64,000 bases of DNA from Ruegeria arenilitoris (GCF_013030985.1 NZ_WPYP01000003.1:62001-126000); one strand, 5' to 3'; positions 42,892 through 51,118 are shown, numbered from the stretch's first letter. The notes: generated by a model not told the origin, from the sequence alone. Program-made: numbers and translations.

Positions 42892-43302
42892 ATGCAAATC
42901 GAACGCGCCCGCGCGAATGGGAATGGCTTGGCTGAGGAAAACTCTTTTGAGGATGCTAACCTCACAGGGAAGAGTGACGAAAAGATCCTCAAGTTTTACG
43001 AAAAGCTCAATCCAGAAGAACAGTCATGTTTCTATCTCTTGCTCACAGCCTACGCCGACAAGCAGGCCAAACTCGCCGATGCGTTGAAGGTATGTTTCGA
43101 GCGCATCTACAAGGGAGATAAACAGGCAAGCTCAGAGGTACCCTGCGCCGATTTCAGCTTACTGGAGCGGATCAAGACTTGCGTCCCTGATGAAACGGAA
43201 TTCAAGGCATGGGGGAAGCTTTTTGCGTACTCTATGATGCGGCACGACCACTTCTGTTTTGAAGCCGCCGAAAGGGCTGCTCGGATCCGGGTTTCTCACT
43301 AA
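42892..43302 (+). CDS. Hypothetical protein of the integrative element
   Basis: A 136-residue soluble protein. The ATG at 42892 is preferred since TTGGAG at 42877-42882 serves as ribosome site; a TTG at 42877 is the alternative. It is helical and charged, with a central block EEQSCFYLLLTAYADKQAKLADALKV. I do not recognise the family. It is expressed from the operator-controlled promoter opposite xre, the usual position of an early gene in a lysogeny-type switch, but no homology to Cro, Cox or antirepressors is evident. Confidence 0.65.
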   Translation: MQIERARANGNGLAEENSFEDANLTGKSDEKILKFYEKLNPEEQSCFYLLLTAYADKQAKLADALKVCFERIYKGDKQASSEVPCADFSLLERIKTCVPDETEFKAWGKLFAYSMMRHDHFCFEAAERAARIRVSH

Positions 43303-43434
43303 AAAAATAGAAAAAATATACCTGAAAAATCAAGTTCTTATCCCCCCGCTTTTTGAAAAGTGGGGGAACCGCCAGAGGGAACACTGGGGCGGAGCGGGAA
43401 TCGTGGGGACATTGTTACCACGCAGGAGAGCGCA

Positions 43435-43665
43435 ATGAGCAAGAACGTACCAAATCTCCACTTTCGTAATCGTCCCGACCGGCTACTACGCGACACAGAA
43501 GCTTCGGCTCTGTTGGGCATCGGAAGGTCAACGTTTCATCGTTGGGTCGCGTGTGGAGATCTACCGAAACCACTGAAAATGGGCACATGCTCGCGATGGT
43601 GGCAATCCGAGTTGGAAGCTTATTTAGCCGATCTCTCTGAAGCCCGTGACGCCACGTGCGCATGA
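43435..43665 (+). CDS. AlpA-family DNA-binding protein / excisionase
   Basis: A 76-residue protein with AGGAGAG before the ATG at 43435. The MerR-like winged helix typical of AlpA/Xis proteins is seen in LLRDTEASALLGIGRSTFHRW, followed by GDLPKPLKMGTCSRWWQSELEAYL. Such proteins act as recombination directionality factors or activators of integrase genes in integrative elements. The upstream stretch 43303-43434 contains an A+T-rich promoter-like region. Confidence 0.85.
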   Translation: MSKNVPNLHFRNRPDRLLRDTEASALLGIGRSTFHRWVACGDLPKPLKMGTCSRWWQSELEAYLADLSEARDATCA

Positions 43666-43831
43666 GAATTAAGCGCCCCGGTCGGCACAACCGAGGCGCT
43701 TAAACAAACTTCATCTGTAAGCGTGGATGAATAATGGAAAAGTACAATAGTTGCGGCACAGAGGCCAGCCCTAAGCCTTATAGACACTCGACTCAGATTA
43801 TTCTGAGCATGGTAGGGGTGGGAGTCTGGAA

Positions 43832-44290
43832 GTGAGTCACTTTGCGAAAGATTGGCTTGCAAGCCTCGATACCAGAGACCTTAAGGGGTCCGAGTTTAAG
43901 ATCCTATTTTTCCTCTGTGAACATCACAACGCTGGCAAGCCGAATGATGTTGCGTGTTACCCATCACAAAGCTTGCTAAGAGACAAAACAGGATTATCCA
44001 ACGGGGCGCTGAATAACGCCCTTAACGGTCTAGAACGCGCTGGGCATATTGAGCGGGTTCGAAGTACAATTCCCGGATCGTCTACGCGCCGAACATACTA
44101 CCTACTAAAGCTAACCAACGATCAAATGGAGGCTTGCCAACAAGATGCAAGCTCTATGCCACTGGAGGTAGCTCTTGGGCAAACTCCAACAATTGGAGAC
44201 GAGCCTAACTCCAACTCTCTGGAGATTGCCAGCAAGCAAACTCCACAAATGGAGCAAGCAAACTCCATTCCATCGGAGAGGAACCAGTAA
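43832..44290 (+). CDS. Helix-turn-helix replication-type protein, N-terminal part (frameshifted)
   Basis: A 152-residue frame. The N-terminal 85 residues form a winged helix (LKGSEFKILFFLCEHHNAG, then YPSQSLLRDKTGLSNGALNNAL) as in phage and plasmid replication or helix-turn-helix proteins with a C-terminal helical domain. The frame ends early in a low-complexity linker with repeated CCAAC/CTCC codons. The expected C-terminal half is found in the next frame (44209-44697), so the gene has probably suffered a single frameshift or uses translational recoding. Confidence 0.7.
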   Translation: MSHFAKDWLASLDTRDLKGSEFKILFFLCEHHNAGKPNDVACYPSQSLLRDKTGLSNGALNNALNGLERAGHIERVRSTIPGSSTRRTYYLLKLTNDQMEACQQDASSMPLEVALGQTPTIGDEPNSNSLEIASKQTPQMEQANSIPSERNQ

Positions 44291-44697
44291 GAGAACCGGT
44301 AAAGGAACCTTCTCTAAATAGTAACGCGCGTGAAGTTCTGGAAATCCTCAGCACAGTTGCAACCGCGGACGCGGCGCGCAGTTTCATTTCCTACCGCCGC
44401 AAGAAAAAGGGCGGTCCCCTCACCGACACGGCGGCAAAGCGGTTAGCAAACCACTTACAAGAGATATTCGCCGCCGGCGGGGACGTGGATGATGCGCTTG
44501 GAATGGCTGAGGAGCGCGGGTGGTCGACGGTTCAGCCGGAATGGTATTTCACAGCAATAGGCAAAAATCATGGCAGCGGCAGTAACCGGCGTAAGAGCGA
44601 ACGAAAAATCAGTGGATCAGGCTGCGTGCGATCTGGAACGGTTGAGGCATTCGCTGCCGTTGCTGCGCGAATGCAACGTGACGAGACTGGAAGTTGA
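44209..44697 (+). pseudogene. C-terminal half of the frameshifted replication-type gene
   Basis: This frame is open from 44209 without any good start codon, and from 44275 reads GEEPVREPVKEPSLNSN, LEILSTVATADAARSF, LTDTAAKRLANHLQEIFAAG, and a final part with ALGMAEERGWSTVQPEWYF, the style of C-terminal domains of phage replication proteins that follow a helix-turn-helix and a linker. It overlaps the end of the preceding frame and runs 128 bp into the next gene. A shift within 44209-44290 would restore one protein of about 280 residues. Confidence 0.6.
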
Positions 44698-45154
44698 GGC
44701 GATGTTGCCGGCACTGACCAAACCTGCAAATCCCACATGGACGATGGCCAGAGTTGCTGCGTTGCTTAGCCCATACTTTGAAAAGGATGTACCTCAGAGT
44801 ATTCGGCAGATGGAAGCGGAGGATTGGGCAGAAGCACTTTCTGAATATCCCCTATGGGCTGTTCAGAGTGCGGCCCGTTGGTGGAAATCGGCAGATAACC
44901 CCAATCGCCGCAAACGTCCTTTGGAAGGCGATATTGTCGAACAGTGCCGAGCGATTATGGGGCCAATTCGGGCAGCACGAATTGCTCTCGAGTCAGGGTC
45001 TTCGACTATGTGCATAGAGGATGCCTCGATCACTACAAGCCGGCCTATTCGAAGATCAGAAGAAAAAAAGTCATTGGAAGAGCGGCGAATACGCGCCAAT
45101 GAAATACTGCGCCGGGCTGGTTACAAAACTGGAATCCACCAGGTCGGCAACTGA
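44570..45154 (+). CDS. Hypothetical element-borne protein
   Basis: A 194-residue basic protein starting inside the end of the preceding frame. Central features are PTWTMARVAALLSPYFEKD and EALSEYPLWAVQSAARWW, reminiscent of small phage proteins found after replication genes, though I cannot name the family. The C-terminus is Arg/Glu-rich and probably helical. The gene lies at the end of the integrative element; an IS3 remnant follows 100 bp further on. Confidence 0.6.
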   Translation: MAAAVTGVRANEKSVDQAACDLERLRHSLPLLRECNVTRLEVEAMLPALTKPANPTWTMARVAALLSPYFEKDVPQSIRQMEAEDWAEALSEYPLWAVQSAARWWKSADNPNRRKRPLEGDIVEQCRAIMGPIRAARIALESGSSTMCIEDASITTSRPIRRSEEKKSLEERRIRANEILRRAGYKTGIHQVGN

Positions 45155-45257
45155 GAGGTTTTGCGGCTTGCTACAAGTTGCGCAGCGTTATTAGTTCGCG
45201 TGCGTCGATTCAATTGCCGGTCAATATGGTTTGGGGTTTTAGCGCTGGGCTAATCGG

Positions 45258-45444
45258 AGAGGTCTACTACCGCCTGCGCGAAGCACAAATCCTGATCGAA
45301 CAATGGAGGAGACACTACAACACAAAACGCCCCCACAGTGCTCTGGGCTACCGCCCGCCAGCGCCCGAAACCATCATCTCAATGGATCAAAGGCCAATGA
45401 TGCACTAACAATCAACTTGGACCAGTCAGATGAGGCTGCTCAGG
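45258..45444 (+). mobile_element. IS3-family remnant, 3' end
   Basis: Encodes the last 50 residues of an IS3-type OrfB transposase (YYRLREAQILIEQWRRHYN, TKRPHSALGYRPPAPE, ending DQRPMMH). The stop is followed by ACTAACAATCAACTTGGACCA and the terminal TGAGGCTGCTCAG (45431-45443). The remainder of the element is missing. Confidence 0.85.
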
Positions 45445-45722
45445 TTTCGTCCATACGCCAGGATTTCAGCGTTGGTCGCTTCTTCGATTGCGCCCGTGCA
45501 GCAACTATAGACGAGTACTTCAATACCCACCTATTCAACTTGGCAATACCTCTGGGAGTGTAACCTACGCATTTAACATCTCTTGAAGTGCGATATTACG
45601 GAAAATACGAAATGAGTTTTCCGCACATTTAAAGGTCATATGTTACGTGGCGCACCGCGCATTCCATGCTGTCGGGTTGGCAGCACACCAATCACATCAA
45701 TTTCCATGTCGATTATAGGTCA

Positions 45723-46850
45723 CTACTTTTGGTGGAGACGTAACTTTACGGCATACTTGAAGTACTTCCAAGGGTATCGTCTTGCCTTGTCACGTTCGGC
45801 GATTGCCTTATCAAGCTCCTGTTGAAGCTCCCTTGATTTTTTTGCCAGGCAGACTAACCACTCTGCCGAAAGATCATCCAATTTCGAAGCGGTTTCTGGA
45901 GGGTCTCTGTCTGATTCGTTTTCCAGTGGCCGTTTAGCCCTACGCCAATTTTCAGACAGCCCTTCCGGCAAAAACTCACGCTCAATTTCGTCACAAGTCT
46001 CCGAGAACCTGTCCAATACCCCAACTGGGATGGAAAAATTTGACTCAGCGATTTCTCGTTGTGTACTGACCTTTGTCAAAATTTTTCTCACAGGAATACT
46101 CTTTCGCCAAGCTGCCATATTCTCTTCGGGGGTTGGCAAGAACAGATTACAACGACGCAATATCTCCAAGTGATCTGCAGAAAGAGCAGTATTCAGCCGG
46201 TTTGGAAATGCGAAATCCTTAGAGTCGATCCCAATCAATTCACAGAAATCTTTGCAAATGTCGCCATCCACCAATTTACTAGGGTGATATTCTCGCACAA
46301 TTACATTTTCTCTTCCGAAGACCTTGGTCCATCTACGAAGGCATTGAACTGGGTTTAGGTACTCATTCTGCGGGCCTACGCTATACCAGTGTAGCTTGTG
46401 ACGATTACTAGCTTTGACGCTCGTAGAATATGACGATGTAGCTAAACTCACTGGATCACGAATATAACAAACAATTTTCACATCGCGTTCCGCGGTTTCT
46501 ATGCTATTTTTGAGCAGCTCAATTTCTTTCTCGGAGGTAACTCTAGAGGAGAGATGCTCGCAAGAAACCACCGTGGTTTTTTCGGCGTCTTGCAGGTAAG
46601 AAACAAAGTCGGAAAGAATGGTTTGTCCATCGATTTGCTTGCGCTCTATGATGAATTCTCTCTTTTTATTCTGATTCATCAAAGCTCCCGCCAGCGGGAA
46701 ATGCCCATTTTGTTGGACAAACGTTAGGTGGGGATCATTAGGGTAGCAGATGCCAACGTTTTCAAGTTTGCCAGAGTTCCTACTCATAAAGGTTTGTAGC
46801 GACGTTGTACCCGTTTTTTCCCAACCGATATGAATTATCAAACGTTTCAA
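45723..46850 (-). CDS. Sulfotransferase-domain protein
   Basis: A 375-residue protein with the P-loop-like 5'-phosphosulfate-binding motif HIGWEKTGTTSLQ at residues 7-19, and a likely 3'-phosphate-binding block CYIRDPVSLATSSYS near 130. Such bacterial proteins transfer sulfate from PAPS to carbohydrates or other acceptors and are common near surface-polysaccharide genes. The start is TTG, preceded by GGAAAGG and abutting the stop of the upstream gene. The C-terminal 60 residues form a charged probable coiled coil. The A+T content is higher than in the core genes, consistent with acquisition. Confidence 0.75.
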   Translation of the reverse strand: MKRLIIHIGWEKTGTTSLQTFMSRNSGKLENVGICYPNDPHLTFVQQNGHFPLAGALMNQNKKREFIIERKQIDGQTILSDFVSYLQDAEKTTVVSCEHLSSRVTSEKEIELLKNSIETAERDVKIVCYIRDPVSLATSSYSTSVKASNRHKLHWYSVGPQNEYLNPVQCLRRWTKVFGRENVIVREYHPSKLVDGDICKDFCELIGIDSKDFAFPNRLNTALSADHLEILRRCNLFLPTPEENMAAWRKSIPVRKILTKVSTQREIAESNFSIPVGVLDRFSETCDEIEREFLPEGLSENWRRAKRPLENESDRDPPETASKLDDLSAEWLVCLAKKSRELQQELDKAIAERDKARRYPWKYFKYAVKLRLHQK

Positions 46851-47081
46851 CTATAGGCCTTTCCGAGCTTTGGCTCTAACATTCAAGAAGTGTATACGGT
46901 CAATACCGAACTCGGTTAGTTCATCCCCTGCCTCGAAGGCCTCTAAAAACGCCTTGGTTGCTTCTCCGTTCTGTATCATGCGCGATAATTTGTGCTGATC
47001 GACGGGCGCAGGTTCCTCCTCTGCTAAGACCGCCATTGGTGTTAGGCTTGCCATAACAAAGCACAGAATTCTTGATCGCAT
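46851..47081 (-). CDS. Small exported protein upstream of the sulfotransferase
   Basis: A 76-residue protein with a signal peptide (RSRILCFVMASLTPMAVLAEE) and a 55-residue mature part containing LEAFEAGDELTEFGIDRIHF. Its stop touches the sulfotransferase start, so the two are translated together. The abrupt end (RAKARKGL) and short length suggest that it could be the truncated start of a larger periplasmic protein; the family was not recognised. Confidence 0.55.
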   Translation of the reverse strand: MRSRILCFVMASLTPMAVLAEEEPAPVDQHKLSRMIQNGEATKAFLEAFEAGDELTEFGIDRIHFLNVRAKARKGL

Positions 47082-47192
47082 ATTGTGTCCACTTCTCGGT
47101 TGCTGGCCAGTCTATTCGTGACGGCTGAAGGAACTTGAGTGGCATGTTTTTCCACCTGAAAACCATTGAACCCAGGCTGCAAATGCGCGGTC

Positions 47193-47306
47193 TAAGCCAA
47201 AGTCATATAGACGTCTGACACCGAAAACTTCACCGTAAGAACACATTGTAAGCGTGTCGATCTTGAGCATTTCGGTCCTGCTACACCGATCTATGACTTT
47301 GGCTTA
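47193..47306. repeat. 15-bp inverted repeat with 84-bp spacer
   Basis: TAAGCCAAAGTCATA (47193-47207) and TATGACTTTGGCTTA (47292-47306) are exact complements in the 337-bp gap between the divergent exported-protein and glycine-rich-protein genes. The right arm also begins a small hairpin (TTTGGC...GCCAAA, 47298-47316). It may be a pair of regulator sites or the ends of a small decayed element. Confidence 0.6.
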
Positions 47307-47418
47307 TGGCGCCAAAGATCGGGCCCGCGTCCAGTATTCCGATCGTAGTTTTCACTGCATCTAGGCTTCACGGCGCCAATCCAAGCCGCGTTAAATCTTA
47401 CTAACAGGAAGAATAAAC

Positions 47419-47931
47419 ATGCGTACTCTCTTACTCCCTCACAGCCCGTTGATCCTTGCAGCCCTAATCACCGCAGTGTCGTTCCAGCCGCTACTTGCCA
47501 AAAGCATCTCGGTTGTTGACCCGAGTACAGGCGAAACCGTCGAGCTGTCCGAAGTGGATTTCGAAGCATTGTCCGAGGAAGAACGCGCCGATATTCGGGA
47601 TCAGCTGAAAGAACAGGGAGTCCAGCCCCGAGGCCGTGATCGGAACGCCATTGATATTTCAGAGGTTGAGGTCGTCGACCCTTCATCCGGTGAAACCGTG
47701 GCGCTGGGGGATATCGACCACTCGAGCCTGAGCCCCGAAGATCGGCGAAACATCGGCGATCAACTGGCCGAACAAGGGATCCCAGCAGGGCGCGGCGGTG
47801 AAGGCCGAAGTGCAGAGTCCGGCAGCGAGACGGCTGACTCTGGCGAAAGGGACGGCAGTGGCAAAGGTCGTGGAGGGCGCGGCGGCGAAGGTCGTGGCGG
47901 CCACGGCGGTCGAGGCGGTCCTCGCGGGTAA
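47419..47931 (+). CDS. Secreted glycine-rich protein with an internal tandem repeat
   Basis: A 170-residue protein with an N-terminal signal peptide ending at LLAKS. The mature part begins with two copies of a motif of about 37 residues: VVDPSTGETVELSEVDFEAL and VVDPSSGETVALGDIDHSSL, each followed by a D-R-x-I-(R/G)-D-Q-L segment and EQG. The C-terminal 45 residues are Gly/Arg-rich (GRGGEGRGGHGG). AGGAAG precedes the ATG. Function unknown; the next two genes encode a PepSY-like secreted protein and a membrane LuxR regulator in the same direction. Confidence 0.7.
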   Translation: MRTLLLPHSPLILAALITAVSFQPLLAKSISVVDPSTGETVELSEVDFEALSEEERADIRDQLKEQGVQPRGRDRNAIDISEVEVVDPSSGETVALGDIDHSSLSPEDRRNIGDQLAEQGIPAGRGGEGRSAESGSETADSGERDGSGKGRGGRGGEGRGGHGGRGGPRG

Positions 47932-48008
47932 CATAAAGCCACCGTGCACCGGTTGACACGGTGCGCGGTAACCACTTAGCCAATGTGCAAATGTACGGGA
48001 ACTTTATT

Positions 48009-48416
48009 ATGCGTAGATCACATATCCTCGCAAGCCTGGCGGTGTTCATGCTATTGCACTCGCCGGCGCAGGCTCAGGTTTCCGTTGCTGACGGCGTCAT
48101 CGCGCGGATTGAGGCCGAAGGTTTCACGATCGACGAAGTAAAACGGTCTTGGCTCGGCCGTATCGTCATCACCGCGAGTGATCAGAATGAACTGCGCGAA
48201 GTGGTGCTGAACCGTACGTCCGGAGAGGTTTTGCGAGACCAAAGGTTCTCAAAGGAAACACATGGCGACGAGCGCCCTGCTCCGCCAGCCAATGAACCAG
48301 ACAAACGTGCCCAGCCGAGCGAACCAAATGCGCATAGCGGCCCCAAAGGAGCTGGCAAATCCAACGGCCCCAAAGGTGGCGGCGGACATGGCGGCCACGG
48401 AAAAAACGGTGGGTGA
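48009..48416 (+). CDS. Secreted PepSY-like protein with Gly/Lys-rich tail
   Basis: A 135-residue protein from the ATG at 48009. It has a signal peptide (RRSHILASLAVFMLLHSPAQAQ), a PepSY-like domain (DGVIARIEAEGFTIDEVKRS, then ITASDQNELREVVLNRTSGE) and a Pro/Gly/Lys-rich tail (GPKGGGGHGGHGKNGG). PepSY domains are small periplasmic modules often linked to protease inhibition or signalling. The tail resembles that of the preceding gene product, pointing to a common location or partner. Confidence 0.7.
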   Translation: MRRSHILASLAVFMLLHSPAQAQVSVADGVIARIEAEGFTIDEVKRSWLGRIVITASDQNELREVVLNRTSGEVLRDQRFSKETHGDERPAPPANEPDKRAQPSEPNAHSGPKGAGKSNGPKGGGGHGGHGKNGG

Positions 48417-48469
48417 TCTGACATGAGGCAACCTACTGTAACGGAATTGACCTGCACAGAGTGCCGCGC

Positions 48470-48949
48470 ATGATGAACCGCGCATGGGTCGTGTGGACCC
48501 TTGTCCTCATCCAGTGCCTGTGTGGTGCGTATTTCCTGTGGGAAATCCTGGCATCTATTTTGGGCATCCCATCGGTTCCGCTACGTTGGAGTGTGCGAGA
48601 GCTTGTCGAAGCAGGCGCCAGTATCGGGCTGATACTTGGCGCATTTCTGGGGGTCCGGCTTGCGCTCGTGGCCCAAAAAGCGACACATCGGGCCGAAACT
48701 GCCCGCCGGATCACGTCCGGCGAGTTCACAACCGTAGTAGAGGGGTATTTCGAGAAGCTCGGCCTGACCAGCGCGGAAACAGAGATCGCATGGCTTGTTC
48801 TGAAGGGGATGTCTATGGCTGAAATCGCCAATCTGAGGCAAACCCGAATTGGAACTGTTAAGGCTCAATGTACTGCGATTTACAGAAAGGCAGGAGTGTC
48901 TGGCAAAAGCCAATTGATCTCACAGCTCGTTGAAGACCTCCTGTTCTAG
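48470..48949 (+). CDS. Membrane-anchored LuxR-type regulator
   Basis: About 159 residues from the ATG at 48470 (a GTG at 48461 is in frame). Two N-terminal membrane segments (about 8-30 and 45-66) are followed by a short linker and a C-terminal LuxR/GerE helix-turn-helix (LTSAETEIAWLVLKGMSMAE, then TVKAQCTAIYRKAGVSGKSQL). No phosphoacceptor or acyl-homoserine-lactone-binding domain is present. This architecture implies sensing at the membrane. It follows the two secreted Gly-rich protein genes, which it may regulate or report on, and lies 1.6 kb from luxI. Confidence 0.78.
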   Translation: MMNRAWVVWTLVLIQCLCGAYFLWEILASILGIPSVPLRWSVRELVEAGASIGLILGAFLGVRLALVAQKATHRAETARRITSGEFTTVVEGYFEKLGLTSAETEIAWLVLKGMSMAEIANLRQTRIGTVKAQCTAIYRKAGVSGKSQLISQLVEDLLF

Positions 48950-49233
48950 ACACAAGTTGGATCAGATGGCGCTATGGCACTCTCTCAATGCAGCACATCA
49001 ACGTCACATAGAAATCCAGAATCTGCTCATCTGCACGCAATAAAAGGCTTGCACGGGAAGTCGAAGACGGACGGTTTACTTGGATATCTTGGTGGCGAAT
49101 AATGGAAAAGGTTAGGCTCCTCGGTTCGTGCTACCTAACTTGAGCTTTTAATGATTGGCGTGAACGTCCGCTATCAGAACTACCCAATTTGCAGGGCGCG
49201 CGTGCGGCGAACTCCCGCTTCCCGCCCTGGCCG
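48950..49233. other. Intergenic stretch without a recognisable gene
   Basis: About 280 bp after the LuxR-type gene leading into IS remnants. A short AT-rich patch and a remnant-like GTCCGCT near 49167 are present. Nothing codes recognisably. Confidence 0.4.
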
Positions 49234-49437
49234 TTAAGCAGCCTGCGGCACATCTCCGTCTTCCTGCTTCATGCCAGCCTTACACTGCTCCGGGGCATTC
49301 CAGGGCAAGAATTTCCGGTAATCGATTACCCGTGATGCCCCATGAGCGAATAACACCGACAACTCATCAAACAGCCAAACGAGGTATCTGTAGGGATCAT
49401 AAACGGAGAAGTCTTCTACAATCTGCTGGAGGCGCAA
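49234..49437 (-). mobile_element. IS66-family transposase remnant, C-terminal end
   Basis: On the minus strand the frame reads DPYRYLVWLFDELSVLFAHG, then DYRKFLPWNAPEQCKAGMKQ and a final PQAA. This matches the style of the C-terminus of IS66-type transposases (LPWN near the end). No other part of the element is present; an IS3 remnant of opposite strand abuts it. Confidence 0.5.
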
Positions 49438-49439
49438 AC

Positions 49440-49593
49440 CCCTATCGAACGATGGAAGTAACATTACAACACCAAATGACCGCACAGTGCTCTCGGCTAT
49501 CTCGCCCACCTGCGCCGGAAACCGTCGTCCCGATGGACCAAAGGCCGGTTATGCACTAACAATCAAACTGGACCACTCAGGTGGGGCTGATCA
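49440..49593 (+). mobile_element. IS3-family remnant with terminal CTCAGGTGGGGCTGATCA
   Basis: Decayed 3' end of an OrfB gene (PPAPETVVPMDQRPVMH before the stop), followed by ACTAACAATCAAACTGGACCA and the terminus CTCAGGTGGGGCTGATCA at 49576-49593. It resembles the remnant at 45258-45444 but is a different copy. An exact reverse complement of the terminus lies at 60211-60228. Confidence 0.8.
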
Positions 49594-49881
49594 CCGTGGT
49601 TCTGGGCTTCTGTCTCATCTCCACTCCTTGGCGGTTACGATGAGCCAGAAACCCTCCCTTATCAAATCGCCCTAAATTGTCCCGCTGACGCTGACGTCAG
49701 ACAAAATACGCAGGTTTGCTGTTCCCAAAACACCTTGGTGTGATACCATTTCTAACCCCTCTTTACCTAGTTTTCATAGCCCTGTACGTACGGCATCCTT
49801 TTCCAAAATGGTTGGAACTGCTATAAGAACAGCGAAGGAAACCAGGGCGCTAGTTACCGGATCCGCTTAAGTTTCTTCTCA
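49594..49881. other. Intergenic stretch after the IS remnant
   Basis: About 290 bp between the IS terminus and the luxI stop. No coding frame with recognisable content; lower GC than the core. No terminator is evident for luxI. Confidence 0.4.
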
Positions 49882-50526
49882 TTAAGCCGAGCGTTGAAAC
49901 CGCATCGTGGCGGGCCCAAAACGATCAAATGCAGTGTTTATCCAGACCCTGGAAAGATCTCTGGAAACACCAGCTCTGCACGCAACCCGATTGCAATCTT
50001 CCGCAGAATAAGGCCAAAGTCCCACCGAGACTTCTTCACGGCCTTGTCCTTCCGACCCCAAGACGATCGGAGAAGACCCAATCATGCGGTATATTCGGAT
50101 CATTCTTGCGTCGAAAACACCAGCGATATGAGTGAGGCCGAATTTCTCCATCAACTCTCCACCGGCTAACATTATGGATCCGGCTGTGTGTGGACTCGCT
50201 GTCCGCGACAGGCAGAAACGGGTTACCTCCCAAATCCGCGGGTCGCGCACCGGAGAGCCGCCGGTAAGATGCCCAAACACATCATTTATCATTACTGGAC
50301 CGGTCGTAGGCAAAACCCTCATTGATCCGCCATGGCTACCATCAGCCTCCTCCCAGATTACATAAAGCGGGTTCAGTTCGTCGTATTGGTCTCTTTCTTC
50401 TCCCCGAGAATTAACTTGAACGTCCCAACCCAACCTTGCTTTGAATTGATCCGCTCTATCCTTGAACATCCCTTCAGACAGCAATGAATATCTGTGCAAC
50501 TCGTCCGCATAAACATACCTGAGCAT
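49882..50526 (-). CDS. Acyl-homoserine-lactone synthase (LuxI family)
   Basis: A 214-residue autoinducer synthase. The ATG at 50526 follows AGGAGGTGAG. Family-invariant residues are seen: Arg in LSEGMFKDRADQF, Trp in LGWDV, the Asp-Asp/Glu pair in RDQYDELNP, Arg in GSMRVLPTTGP and Glu-x-x-Arg in IWEVTRFCLS. It would make an acyl-homoserine lactone from SAM and acyl-ACP. No luxR with an AHL-binding domain is adjacent; a 26-bp palindrome lies 72-97 bp upstream. It sits inside the IS-bracketed block with the RTX exoproteins. Confidence 0.9.
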   Translation of the reverse strand: MLRYVYADELHRYSLLSEGMFKDRADQFKARLGWDVQVNSRGEERDQYDELNPLYVIWEEADGSHGGSMRVLPTTGPVMINDVFGHLTGGSPVRDPRIWEVTRFCLSRTASPHTAGSIMLAGGELMEKFGLTHIAGVFDARMIRIYRMIGSSPIVLGSEGQGREEVSVGLWPYSAEDCNRVACRAGVSRDLSRVWINTAFDRFGPATMRFQRSA

Positions 50527-50597
50527 CAACCTCACCTCCTGATTCTGTGACGGAAACAAGTGGTGTTGGATCGTGGTTAAAAGTTCGTCGCTAACCC

Positions 50598-50623
50598 GGT
50601 AGACAAGTAAGGTCTTGTTTACC
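50598..50623. promoter_or_regulatory. 26-bp palindrome upstream of luxI (lux-box-like)
   Basis: GGTA-N-ACAAG-N6-CTTGT-N-TACC spans 50598-50623; all 18 arm positions pair. It lies 72-97 bp before the luxI start on the template side expected for the promoter. The size and dyad organisation fit LuxR-type boxes (about 18-22 bp dyads), although the arms differ from the classical ACCTG/CAGGT. Binding by an AHL receptor is inferred. Confidence 0.6.
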
Positions 50624-50888
50624 TCTGATGACTGGAAAGAGTGTCGCGAGCGACGCTAAGTCACTAACCCCCACTTCACCGGGTCGAGCAAGAGGAACGC
50701 TACCACCGCGTTGAACGCGATTTGGAAACAAAGCTGTAGTAAAAGCCAGTCTGGGTGAGCGCAATCGTATATATTGTGTTTGGTGATCTCAAAATACATA
50801 CGAATGATAGCGAAAACTCGGACAATTTACCATTTATTAATGGAATCGGTTCAAATTCGGCACAGATGTGGCAATGGGAATTTTAGTG

Positions 50889-51074
50889 ATGGATGAGAAC
50901 TTTTTGCAGCGCGCCACCGACATTGAGTTGAGGCTGGAGGCAGAGGGGATGTTTCTCACTGCCGAAGCGATCAGGCAAGTTGTCAATACATACGTTTTGG
51001 AGCATTCCGAGCACACGGCGGCGCGGAATGACAGAAAAACATCTGAAGAACCGTCTGATTTAACCGAGTGTTAA
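50889..51074 (+). CDS. Small hypothetical protein
   Basis: A 61-residue protein from the ATG at 50889 (earlier in-frame GTG 50868 and ATG 50874 exist). It contains NFLQRATDIELRLEAEGMFL and a helix AEAIRQVVNTYVLEH, likely a short helical protein. It is divergent from luxI across about 360 bp. The family is not recognised; reality is judged from the ORF position and its neighbour of the same direction. Confidence 0.45.
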   Translation: MDENFLQRATDIELRLEAEGMFLTAEAIRQVVNTYVLEHSEHTAARNDRKTSEEPSDLTEC

Positions 51075-51118
51075 CCAAGACGCCTTGTAGTTGTAAAAAA
51101 CAAAACTCGAGGTGTTCC

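Noticed and set aside
47468..48049. A 193-codon minus-strand frame over the Gly-rich gene
   Set aside because: Antisense to the secreted Gly-rich protein, composed of Arg/His/Leu shadow sequence.
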